Part shown: in pieces, positions 32,801 through 43,247 of the stretch
Layout of the letters: every line of letters starts with the position of its first letter
Numbering within the stretch: position 1 is the stretch's first letter
DNA from: Phlebotomus papatasi
Taxonomy: Eukaryota; Arthropoda; Insecta; Diptera; Psychodidae
Direction of reading: 5' to 3'
NCBI RefSeq assembly: GCF_024763615.1
Contig: NC_077222.1
Coordinates: 124,001-188,000 of the forward strand
Length of the DNA: 64,000 nt
Notes under the pieces: generated by a model
Seen by the model: the letters and a program-made list of their open reading frames with translations, nothing else
Database searches by the model: none
What the model was told of the DNA's origin: nothing
Position numbers and translations under genes: made by a program

Positions 32801-35800
32801 CCTATATAGTTCAGGTCAGGTAGGGGGGCTCAAGTGGGATCAATTTTATTTATTCAAAGGTCTTAGATTTAATTCTTAGAAGAGTGCTTTCATTAAATAG
32901 AAATAATATTACAAAACTATTAAACTTTAGAAAAAAATTAAAAAGGATGTTTCTAAAATTATGAAAACCCATAATAATACCTTAGCATATGACTTCTAGA
33001 ATATCCTTATACCGCAATATTCCACCAAAAGTCGTATTTCTCGATGATTGGTGTTTTAATTAAAAGGCACCAGAAGAAGATTGACACGAGAATGTTGCAA
33101 GTTTTGCCAAGAAGTAGCACCCAAATGGCCCAATTAACATATTATTTAGCCAGAGAAGTCACAAAACTTTTCTCATCATGCTTGATTCTTGGATGGAAAA
33201 TCGTGTACCAGTTAATCCTACGTGAAGAGAGGTGAATCGCAATAGCAAGAGAACTTCCATATGGCAAAATTATATCTTCTCTTTTGGCTTCTTCCAGAAA
33301 TAATTTTACACATGAGTTAATTTATGCCAAACTTTTAATCCATGCCGCTTTCCGGGACTTTCACTCACTAACAGAATTTGCCATGGGACGGGAAAATATG
33401 TGAAAAATCCATTCACAGTATCACATAGTCACTCAGAACATCATCAATAGTGATGGAGTTAGCGTTTGAAGAAGAGAAAAACTCGCTTATAGTGCTGTAA
33501 ACATGAAAAATCTTTTTTTTCTGTTTTGATGTTCATAAACTTTGATCCCCCTATCTCACACCAATATATCTTTTCCCATGAATTTTATATTGGAAAATGT
33601 AAATAAATACTCGCGAGTGCGGCCTATAGAGGCTGGATGTACAAGTGTTATAAATATTTACAAGGCTATGTTCCTTATTTCGTTTGATGATGATGCTGAA
33701 TCATGCCCATAGAGATTTTGGGGGGCCCATTGACAATCGCAATGAACCATTGTCCGCTCCAACAAATCATCACAATTCCGGATGGTAGTGTTTTCTCCAA
33801 GTGTGATGAAAAAGATCAACCCATAGGGTGGAAAATGGCAACCATTTCAAACCCTCAGAAAACCAAACATGCGCACCCTTTAGTCTGGGAAATTGAAGGG
33901 TTAAAGAGGCACTTTTTTTACCACCCATTTTCTCACCAAGGAAATCTCATCCCTTTACAAAAATATTTCCGCTTATTGAGTAAGTTTCTTCAACTTGTGT
34001 TAATTCCACTAAGACCTTCATGGTGTTACTTGGGAAATTACATTGTAATGAAAGATTTCCTTTATCCTTTAGATATCGTTTTCAAATTATCAAATTTTTT
34101 ATAGAAAAAAAATCTGAAAATCTTTTATCATATGAGGCAGAGATTAATTAATCCGCAACAAATATCAATCATTATTTAAAACATGTTTATTTAACATTTT
34201 GAATGCTAACATATCATTCAAAAAAAGAAAAGCATTTAAAAAAATATAGTTAAGCCTTTCGGAAATACTAATTAAATATATTTGATTTTTTGAAAGGTTC
34301 TTGAAGTTACAAATTTTTTTTTGCTAGTAAATCCAAATTACTAAAAAATATAACCAATGTTCAAAACCCTGCTCTGTATTCTAAGTGCTTACATTTAGCA
34401 AATTTATTTTTTGTACAAAAAAAATAATTTTAAATTTCATGTTTCTGTCGTGAAGCATTACGATTCAAGGGTTCTTAGTGAAGCTTTCATTTTACTATCA
34501 ATATAAATTTAAAACATACATATATGATTTACAGCGTAATAGTTTTTATGTATTTAACTGGCATATAGGTATATCGATTTTAAACTTTGAGCGCCACTTC
34601 TTTTAAAAATCGTATACGACAATATTTGTATAAATATACTCTATTGTTGATATTAATCCTACTTGATGCGACACATCAATTTAATTAGAACTAAATTAAA
34701 TTGTAATGTTTATTTGGAAGGAAAATGCTTCAATGAATTAGAATTTTGTATAGTGATGATAGAGTAATAGAGAGATTTTATGTTTTCCATTTTAAATATT
34801 TCTTTGTATTGAAAATAAATTAGGAAACATGTCACAAATTTTCTGACGTCAATTGACGGAAATTTTTAGTAAAAGGAATAATAGCAGCACAGCCATATGG
34901 AACTCCACTCCACACCTTCATTATGTTCTGAAATTATTTTCCGAAAATTATTTTCTTGAAATATTTATTTCCATCTTTGGAAAGGATGGGTAGGATTTTT
35001 CAATGATTGAGAGTCTTTCGTTAAAGCTGTCCTTGCAAAAAGACTGCAACGTTATATTTCCTTCGGGAATAGAAAACTCAACATTTCTCACGTACGAATA
35101 TGTCACATGCATTTCTAGCTTACAGCTGAAAATATTTCCTAACATATTTTCAAGTGTTTTTCTCTCCCTCAGCAAAAAAAAATTCACAATAGTGTAGTAT
35201 GGGAAATGGAATTTGTACTAGTCCACCTGCCGAAAGAAGGGGATTTTGTTGTTGATTGAGAAAGAACCCCTGAAGAGGAGAAAATTCAATAAATAAATAT
35301 ACGAAAATAGAGGGAAGTGGGTGGGTATCGAAATAGTACACCTTACAATTTATCTATAAATGAACGTCACATCTTTCTAGACACGTTTTGAGTGGTGTTC
35401 TCCATCCATTTTCACTCAGACCAATTTATTTATTTTCCGATAATATCGTGATCAGTACAACCATATGCTTATGGGTCGATAAAGCATAGTAAATTGATAA
35501 AATTGATGAAATTCCATGTAATATTTCCCCATCTTATATCATGTTTTGCGGAGATGGAATAATTCGTCTTAGCAATTTACAGATGCTCCAACTATTGAAT
35601 CCAATATTGGAGTCTATCTTCAGTCCCTACAGTAAACTAATAAATGCGACATTCTAAGAAATAGGCAACCGAAAACTATTCACATTTACGGGTTTTTTGC
35701 GTTTTTGCGTCTTTTCTCAGTCCACGCCAATCTTTTAATAAATCAATAAAAATAGTGAAAAAGATTCTATTGAGTATTAGTCACTGAGCTTCAATGACAA

Positions 35801-36459
35801 GATCCGTATCTTAGCTCTGGAAGGAAATTAAATTGACAAATTTATTAGAGCAACAAACAAAAAGCAGAGATATGGAATCGTGCTGGGATTTCAATGTTGA
35901 ACATATAATTTTGTTATACGAAATGAACGATTAACCCTATACGTATGTATGAAAAACTTTCTGCTTTCTCACAATTGACTTTTATTCAGTATTAATCTTA
36001 TTAGTTCTAATTCATAAAAGTATACAAAATGTTTATTGAAGGTATTAATTATTCTGAATTAATAAATTTATCGTGTAATTATAAAGTGTTTAAAAGAGCT
36101 ATTTATTTATAAATATTTTTAATACGTTTTGTTTTATTTACAAATGTTCAAGAAGTTTTTATTAATGTGACCTATGACAAGATTTAAAAGCCAGTTGCAT
36201 ACATGAATTTTTATATTTTCTGAAGAAAGTCATTATTGGTCAAATTTGTCAGAGAACTTGGGAAAATCGATGCGTATGAAACTTGACACATTCAAAGCTA
36301 TGAAGCCTTTTATTTCAGGTATTCTATTCACCGTTGCAAGCATGAAGTGTAAAACAGTATTATCATAACTTTTGTTTGAAGATGATTGTCTAGTGAATTA
36401 TAATCGGAAATCCTAGTCCATTAGTTTTTACAAGAATTAGATTTTATTTGTTCGATTCC
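29830..36459. other. 6.6 kb without a recognisable gene
   Basis: 30540-31680 and 33040-34060 are less AT-rich, apparently single-copy blocks. The longest frame is 33703-34104 (133 codons, plus); it has no domain, signal or splice context that I recognise, and I leave it uncalled. The remaining DNA is AT-rich without clear repeats, except a possible decayed CCCGAA-type fragment at 32700-32790. Confidence 0.4.
32700..32790 (-). repeat. Possible decayed CCCGAA-repeat MITE
   Basis: GCATGCGTAAATACAATCGCGGGAG, then GATACTTTTACTTTTTAATTCGGGATTTT follows the order of 21490-21560 in copy 2 (GCAAGCGCGGGTACAATCGTGAGAG, GACACTTTTAAGAATTCGGGATTTT). Only this part survives. Confidence 0.45.
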
Positions 36460-36680
36460 CCAGAAAAGCTATGCAAGCCATTGTGAGAAGGAGTCGACCT
36501 CGAGGCAGACCTAGGACAGGGTGGCTAAATCAAATTCAGAATCTTGCCTTGGAACGCCTTGGGATCGAACCCGAACGTCTTCCTGAAGTGGCGGAGGATC
36601 GACAAGCGTGGGCTGCTAATTTGGATGTCATGGGCCCCCGACCCCAATAGGGATAAGCGGTTGAAAGTGAATGAATGAAT
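36460..36680 (+). pseudogene. Non-LTR retrotransposon 3' end with C-terminal ORF remnant
   Basis: An open stretch ends at the TAG of 36648-36650 and encodes, among others, RRSRPRGRPRTGWLNQIQNL and VAEDRQAWAANLDVMGPRPQ. This matches the typical tail of LINE reverse-transcriptase proteins (RGRPRTRW, then a short helix, then DRxxWR). It is followed by GGATAAGCGGTTGAAAGTGAATGAATGAAT, a simple-repeat 3' terminus. The 5' part is missing, as is usual for 5'-truncated LINE insertions. The clade (RTE-, CR1- or Jockey-like) cannot be decided from so little. Confidence 0.75.
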
Positions 36681-37799
36681 ATATTTGTTCTTATGACATT
36701 GACATCTCCTGAACTACTTGCATCGAAGATAATACTTTTTGAAATCCTTTTGTAGACATTCCTGTTTCAGCTGTGATGTGACTAAAAAATCTAACACGTA
36801 GATAGTTTATTACAGGCTCTCTAGAAATATAACAAAATTACTTTACAAATTAGATTTTATTTTGATCCTTGTAGCTCGGATCAGGTGGGTCTGAGGACCT
36901 TAAATTTCGTATTGGTCGAAAACTCTTAAGGCGTAGTTATAACATACTGAAATTTGAAATAGACCTATGCCATAGGGGCTGAGCTATTGAGAAAACAAAA
37001 CAGCGGATATTCAAATTGGCGGTCGGAGTGGTGGAAGTGGGGGGTCAAAGCACCAAGTAGCAATTTCCACCCGATATATAACCATTGCCGAAAACGGGAA
37101 GCTGATATCTTTCTTAGTTCGGGAGCTATTAAGCTCCAAAGAACGGCCGGTAGGTATCGTTATTTAGCCACCAATATATTTTTGATCAGGAAGTGACTAA
37201 ACACATTTTGGCAAAGTTTGGGCCCGATTGTAGGACATGAAATTTTGGTAGGATTATATAGTAACCCGTCTGACCAGTTAAATGTCAATTAAAGCCTGAA
37301 TTAATCCCTATCTTTCATACCTTACATTTAAGAAGCTCCCATACAAAATACCCCTTAGTAAATATACGTGAAGAAAACTGTTTTGCGCTCCTAGAGGTGA
37401 GCATTGGACCTACGAAAATTATGTTGTTGGCCGTATCTTTTTACCGTGCCAAAGATTTTATTTGATTTTAAAATTTACACAAAGAATTTTTCTCAGTGAT
37501 TTTAGTTTTTTTTTTTAATAATAATAAATATGCGTGTGTGCGTTTTGTGTAGAGAAAAGTGTAGGTATATCTATAAAGAAATTTACAGTCTTGAAATACA
37601 TGTTTTTATTTCATTTTGGAGGTATTTTTTAGGAAACATTTTTTTACACACGGTTTTTGCTTTTTTAAAGTGTTAACTCGTTCATAATGGTTAAATGAAA
37701 CATATTACTATCTTTGTAGCTTCTTTCATTTGTCTAATTCGAAGGTGAAATCAGGATGTGCATTTGACACTTTCATTCTACCGCCATTGATGTACGTGG
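36681..37799. other. No gene; possible repeat-derived sequence
   Basis: 36870-37200 is less AT-rich and has GCTGATATCTTTCTTAGTTCGG and GAGCTATTAAGCTCC, reminiscent of the 3' half of family A, but I could not align it convincingly. The rest is AT-rich and featureless. Confidence 0.3.
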
Positions 37800-38110
37800 G
37801 AAAATTCAGTTCTTAATTCGGGCCTACCACTAGGATCTTGCCGATGAGGGCTAAAATAGTGCCTAAAGCTGGGTGTTAATTTAATGGCTCAACGCTGGGT
37901 CTTCCTTACCCTGTGTCAGAAGGGGGGTGAGATTGTTAAGAATCTCACCTAATATATTTTGAAAATCTGAGCAATGGCATTGACCGCCACTTGGTTTCTC
38001 CGTGACATTTTTCGTTAGGGTTCTACGAAGTGTTAAGAGAGCCTGTTCCCTCCTAATCCTTCCAATCCAATCTCGACCTTTAGTTTACACTTCTGGCAAA
38101 GTTCCTGGCT
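37800..38110. repeat. Possible retroelement-derived segment
   Basis: A GC-balanced 300-base island (AATGGCTCAACGCTGGGTCT, TGTCAGAAGGGGGGTGAGAT, TCTGGCAAAGTTCCTGGCT) lies between AT-rich flanks and next to a family A fragment. It has the look of a LINE 3' non-coding region, but no ORF or tail is present and no second copy occurs in the window. Confidence 0.25.
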
Positions 38111-38227
38111 AAACCGATGAAAATAACGATTTGGGACCTATAAGTATGTGTAAGGTGACCTAAGATATCCAAAAACCAAACCCGTTTTCTTAAGATGGTC
38201 CTACTTCTACTTCAGACACATTTTTTT

Positions 38228-38455
38228 TTACTGTTCGATCTCCACAGAGAGAGAAGTAAATACAATCCCTCGATTTTTAAATATATGTTTTGACTCTTTA
38301 CCCCACCCCCCCAAAAAAAGATCGTATTTTGGTAGAATTTTGGAAATCTGAAATTTCGGGTTTTGCTTGTCCGTATGATCCATTCGGCTGTCGTCAGTTC
38401 AAGAAGCCAAACGGTAAAAGATATCAACTTGGGACCTTCGGGTTAAGAACCCCTC
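38228..38455 (-). repeat. Family A 3' fragment (minus strand)
   Basis: Reverse-complemented it reads AAGGTCCCAAGTTGATATCTTTTACCG, then GACGACAGCCGAATGGATC, and ends CTGTGGAGATCGAACAGTAAAA, parallel to 5900-6136 of copy 1. Only the 3' part is present. Confidence 0.6.
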
Positions 38456-38630
38456 CACCATAATTCGATCATTTTTATTATATACTTTTCACAATGTTTT
38501 ATTTTATGTAAATATATTTCTTTTTTTGATTTTTCTCAAAAACAACGGCAGTTGCAGTACATAAATATTAATTTAATTTCAGAAACTTGTAAATTCGAAT
38601 TCCCGATGAAGATGGGGTCATAATAGTCAC

Positions 38631-38930
38631 TGGTAAAAATGAAAGGATCACCAGGGATCCTTTTAAAGTATCCCTGCTTTTACACTTATTTAACAATGGA
38701 GTAAATGAATGAAAACAATGAAAAAGTGATCCTTGGTGTTCGCTCAGATCAGAGAAATATGATAAGAGTCATAAGTTTGCAATAAAACAAAATCTATCGG
38801 GATAATTATGCATACAGAATTTCAAGAGACACTAGTGATCCTTTCAAAGGATGAAATGTGATTCACCCTTTTGAAAGTGATCTAATATGATGCCAATTTG
38901 ATCCTTTTATTTTTACAAGTTGTGAATTCG
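38631..38930. mobile_element. Candidate MITE with GGATCC/AAAGGATC motifs
   Basis: The left end CTGGTAAAAATGAAAGGATCA is inverted on the right as TGATCCTTTTATTTTTAC. Between them GGATCCTTTT, GTGATCCTT and GATCCTTTCAAAGGATG recur. The flanks share a rough direct repeat (TTGTAAATTCGAATT and GTTGTGAATTCGAGTT), but borders and TSD are not certain. Confidence 0.5.
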
Positions 38931-39473
38931 AGTTACATTCAGTGCAAGACAGTAGTGTCTGGAGGGAAATTTTTTCCAGAAACATTATAAATTGGACAAA
39001 TTTATAATAAAATAAATAATAAATTCCTTATGAACAATATAAAACATTAGATTTTTTTAAACTAAAAAACCATTCACTTGAGGGTTATCCAACTTTGGTT
39101 GGTGTCTAATTCCGATCATTTTGCTCTCACTCAGTCGTTTCTATATAGCAAATTAGTAAATATGAAAAAGATAATAAATAAATACATCGCCGCCATTTAA
39201 TCCACTTTTCTCGACATCTTAGTATTCAGTGACTAAAATGTATATGGTCTTTTTGCCTCCGCAATAGAATGCTTTAGCTGCGGAACAAGAGACAAGAAAA
39301 TTGATTAACAAATAAACAGACATAACATTGTGAAACAAGTTGATTCTCTGCTAACATACCCTACTATAGATTCTCTTATAAATGGGAAAGAACAATTTTA
39401 ATAAACACATTGGTAAACATGATAATGAGATTCATTTGCGCGGAGTGCTGATGTTTCTCCTCTTTTTTTGCAG

Positions 39474-39541
39474 GCACGACCTCCGGGGATGGCGAAGGCG
39501 AAATGTTGGAATAGTTGAGGAGCTTAGGGGGCTAAATTGTG
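39474..39541 (+). other. Exon-like stretch (weak candidate)
   Basis: A pyrimidine tract ending TTTCTCCTCTTTTTTTGCAG directly precedes 68 bases that are strikingly GC-rich for the region, followed by a consensus donor GTAAGT at 39542. One frame is open throughout (HDLRGWRRRNVGIVEELRGL); another reads TSGDGEGEMLE then stops. No protein family is recognised. Signals like this arise by chance in long AT-rich DNA, so this is a pointer only. Confidence 0.2.
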
Positions 39542-40604
39542 GTAAGTTGATCAGTTATTTGAAAAGCACTATATGCATAAATTGTCTATTCGAGACTGGT
39601 TTTTATCTCAGGTGCCAATTAAGAAGCATCAATTGTACTAATGAACTTGAACAAAATGCACCCAAGAAGACTTACTTAGTGACAAGATTGTTTGATGCTG
39701 ATTTTGCAGGTGGATAGGTCCATGACAAAATTTAATCGAGGACCTTGTTGAGTGGGGAGTTGGTATATCTCTAAAGAAATTACATTTCTCCCCGAGTCAT
39801 GTCACACAAATTGGGCTTAATCGAATTAGAGTGAATTCTCTTCTGCATCTTCAGGGGTTCTTTCTCTTATTGGCTAAAGTTTTGGCGTGGGTGTCTTCTT
39901 AGAAGCCAAGGAATATTGGAATATGCAAGGAGGGTGCTTCGGGTGGTAGCCTTTACTATTTCTTAGAGACACATGTATGAAAAACAAGTATCTCACTGGG
40001 AGACCCTGAGGATATTTTCCTGTTGCTCACGTGACCAATAAGTCTACCATATTTACCCTTAAATTTCTTCTATGGTTTTCGTGTTTTGCCATCCCAACGA
40101 TGGGTGGATACATCAAATTGTCTCGAGTTATACCTTTTTGGTCCCCACACTTTTCTAGATCAAAATATATATCCCTCTTGCTTACGATGAGAATAAATTA
40201 TAGGGAAAAGCGGGGTCTTTCATAAATAATAAAGCCTTTAAAATTGTACTGAACTGCAAAAAAAATCTGAATTACTATGCCTATTGATCATTTTTTATCA
40301 GTTGGATGAAGTGGATCAAAAGTCTGTAATAACCTTAAGTAATGATTTTAGTATTAGTGAACTAATGCGAGGCATTTGTAACAAGTTTCAATATGCGCTA
40401 GACGAAGAAATAACTAAATCCTTAGTGTTTTTTAAATGAAAAATTCTTAATTTTGTGTTTTAATTGAACACAAATGGTTTAAAAAAATATTCGCAAATGC
40501 CGAAAATATGAATTTTATCTCAGGTGACCCTTTCTTCGGGTCGCTCCTTGGAAATTATAACTATTACTGAATTATGATGCTATTTCAATGAAAAATGAAC
40601 TGTG

Positions 40605-40705
40605 ATAAGTCCAGATAAGCTTATAACAGGTGAGATTTTTAACAGGCGGCCTCGAAATACGTTAAAATCGGGGTGCTTGCAACTTAGAATGTGTACATAT
40701 TCGTC
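40605..40705 (+). repeat. Dispersed repeat with TCCAGATAAGCTTATAAC motif
   Basis: Parallels 28155-28270: GATAAGTCCAGATAAGCTTAT, GTGAGATTTTT, GCGGCCTCGAAATACG and GGTGCTTGCAACTTAGAATGTG in the same order with many changes. Confidence 0.45.
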
Positions 40706-41419
40706 TGCAAGTTGGATTTTGTGGGTAAACGCGTCGAGCAAACTGTTTTCGGCAGAAGAAAAGGATAAAATAAGCTTGATGCTATTCTGAACCCTAAAAA
40801 TTCAACTCACATCCGCCGAATTTATGCATACTAAGTTACAAGTACCCCCAGCTGCACATATTTCGAGGTTACTTGTAAAGAATCTCGGCGTTCAAGTACG
40901 AGTTAAACTAAGAGTTAGCAGGAAATATTTATTTTGTTTTTCTGACGTTTGATGAATATTCTCTGAAAAATCTTGTCCACCGAAAAGTTTTTTTTTTCAA
41001 AAAAGGTCTGCGTAAATCAGGTCCCAACGGCTGAATTTTTAAGATTTTTAAGAACTTAAATTAAACTTTAACTTAATTAACTTAAGAACTTAAATTAAAA
41101 TTGAAATTATTATGTTGAGAAAAATATATATATAAGGGAAATGTATCAGCGATCGTCAGTGTGCCCCGTATCAGAAGGTTGTTCCGCGTATCGGAACCCC
41201 AAAATAAAATGTATTTTTGTAAATTACTCGCTGCATTTTAGCAATGATTTTACCTAAGTGGATTATGTTGGTTCACATTCAATCTATGTATAGAACCGAC
41301 TTTCTTATTGAGTTTCTAATAAAATTGTTATTATTTAGCTCATTTTTGAATCAATGTATCAGAGTCTTACCCAGACATCCGCCATTCATCACTTTCTTAA
41401 AATTTTACACGAGAATTTG

Positions 41420-41605
41420 TCTGACAGAATATTTATTTATTTATTTTATTTATTCATACACTCGAGCCCAATGCGCCCCATACCACTAAGAACCCACAAC
41501 CCACCCCTACCCTGACGCTGGTACTCGAGCGGCGGCCGCCGCCGTCTTCACAACAGCCTCCACGGGTAAACGGCGGAAACCCCGCTTCAGACCGAATCAC
41601 AGAAT
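41420..41605 (-). repeat. LINE-like 3' tail with AAATAAAT repeat
   Basis: On the minus strand, GGGGTTTCCGCCGTTTACCC, GTTGTGAAGACGGCGGCGGC and a GC-rich body run into an AATAAATAAAT tail. It shares order with 59704-59950 (GGGATTTTCCATCGTTTTATCCC, GACGGCGACGGCCGC). This is typical of a retroelement 3' end. No coding part is attached. Confidence 0.6.
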
Positions 41606-41619
41606 TTACATAATTTATA

Positions 41620-42513
41620 CTCCCTCCGTTCCGAAATAAGTCGTACGTTTGGGAAAAATTCTTGTTTCGAAATAAGTCATACGTTTAGGAAAAAATGGTT
41701 TTAAGGGAAAGTTTGTTGGTAAATGTTTTGTGTATCAACAATTATCTCTTGTAAGGAACTATTGCTAATGTCCAGAACTAAAATTGGGGTCCAGTCTTGA
41801 TGGTATGTTGAGGAACGAATGTCTTAAAAATATCTTATTTTTGGCGTTTTATTTTCAATCTAAAATAGGTGCAGAATGGTAAGAGATACAGACTTGGGAC
41901 CTTCGGGGGACCCCCCCCCATAAGTTGACCCTGGGACTATTAATATATCCTTTATTTTGCCCCCACTCCTCCCCTTCCCCTCTAAAATCATCTTTTCAGG
42001 ATTGCTCGAAAACACGTTGTGCAATTTTTTTTTAATTCTGGATGTGTTTTAGAAAAACATATAAATGGTCCCAGGGTCAACTTATGGGATGTCCGCTGAA
42101 GGTCCCAAGTCCAACATTTTGCATCCAGATATTCGAACACATAAAAAAAGATGTTCTTTTTATTGCTCATTCTGCAAAATTTGAGATATAAAAAATGTCA
42201 TATCGGTAATAATTGTTGAGTTCTATTTGTGCATACTAAAAATTTAGAACAAATTCTAGTCTGTAATGTTAATCACAGTCCATCTTGTAGTAATTAACTA
42301 TCTACCGGAGCTCTTTGAAAAAAACGCGAAAAATGGACAACTTCAACATATCGATTCCTCAACTTACCATCGTGATAGGATCCCCATATTATCCCTGAAC
42401 ATGGAGGATAGTTCATACTTAAGATATTTGCAAATAACAAAAACATTCTCTGAAACCATTCTTTAATCCCTAATTTTTCGCCAAACGTACGACTTATTTC
42501 GGAACGGAGGGAG
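41620..42513. mobile_element. 894-bp element with Stowaway-like TIRs
   Basis: Both ends start CTCCCTCCGTTCCGAAATAA and stay identical as inverted repeats for 33 bases; TA flanks them at 41618-41619 and 42514-42515. The motif GAAATAAGTCRTACGTTT is repeated once more just inside the left end (41655-41685). The first bases equal the Stowaway-type end of plant Tc1/mariner MITEs. No transposase frame is present. The middle (41878-42140) holds two family A pieces facing each other, each with GGGACCTTC and ATAAGTTGACCCTGGGAC, forming a hairpin of about 42-base arms. Confidence 0.85.
41878..42140. repeat. Inverted pair of family A fragments
   Basis: GGTAAGAGATACAGACTTGGGACCTTC at the left is the minus-strand form of family A. 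TCCCAGGGTCAACTTATGGG and CTGAAGGTCCCAAG at the right are the plus-strand form, as at 5900-5935. The two face each other inside the Stowaway-like element. Confidence 0.6.
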
Positions 42514-43247
42514 TATTACATAAATTTTTAATAGTGAATTTATAAAATAAATGGTTCAGAGCAGGATAGTGGGTAGCGTGAGAAGTTAGCAAAGGGTCGA
42601 GGTAAGTGAATGGCTTGAAAATCATGCGGAAAATATGCGGAATTATGACGGATTTAAATGATTTACAAATCTGTGTTAATTAAAAAATGAATACTGAGTG
42701 ATTCTAATTTTAATATCGATACACTTTTTTAATTGTTTCGACAAGAAATATTGAAAATAAAACATTTTTTGCGAACAAGTACATTCTGCTTTACTAGTTT
42801 CTTGGATCGGCACATTTGTTTTCGTTGTTCTCACGGCAATTATAGGATGTTTTTGTTGTGAAGAAACACTTTACCAGTGAAAATGTTATTAAATTTATTA
42901 TGAAAGTGATTGAACAGACTTCTGTTCACTTGGTACGTAATCCCAAGAAGTTTTTTGTTTGTGCACAGAGAGCGTTATTAAATTTAACAATTTTAAAAGT
43001 TTTATCGTATAAATATTCAGTACACAATACAATAGTGACGAAAAAGGTTCAATGAAGCCTTGTAGAGTGATTTGGAGACCAAGGAAGCAGATAAATCCTC
43101 ATCAAAAACGGAAATAGTTCAATGGATAACTAATGTATCAATTGGCATAAGAAAACCAAAAATACAAAATATTATTTTGGGGCTCATAATTTCAGCTAAA
43201 TATGAAGCATGTCTCTTAACATTCGGATCCGTGGTACACTTCCCTTA

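Larger units (their letters stand above)
38931..41134. other. No firm gene; candidate exon inside
   Basis: 39240-40200 is less AT-rich and holds the exon-like stretch 39474-39541. The rest is AT-rich, apart from the dispersed repeat at 40605-40705. Confidence 0.35.
41135..43245. mobile_element. 2.1-kb TA-flanked composite element
   Basis: The left end AGGGAAATGTATCAGCGATC and the right end (reverse-complemented AGGGAAGTGTACCACGGATC) match at about 16 of 20 bases, with TA next to both (41133-41134, 43246-43247). The ends resemble the AGGGTAA-type ends of the other TA-flanked elements. Inside lie a LINE tail (41420-41605) and the Stowaway-like element (41620-42513), both inserted later. An open plus-strand frame near 43058-43250 reads EIVQWITNVSIGIRKPKI, faintly like the pogo second DNA-binding domain. 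The ends are diverged, so the pairing could be fortuitous. Confidence 0.5.

Noticed and set aside
32820..33550. Pair GGTAGGGGGGCTCAAGTGGG and GATCCCCCTATCT as element ends
   Set aside because: Only about 11 of 17 positions can be matched and no TSD or second copy is visible.
33703..34104. 133-codon open frame, one of the longest outside transposons
   Set aside because: No recognisable domain, signal peptide, repeat, or splice context; a frame of this length is expected by chance in 64 kb read in six frames.
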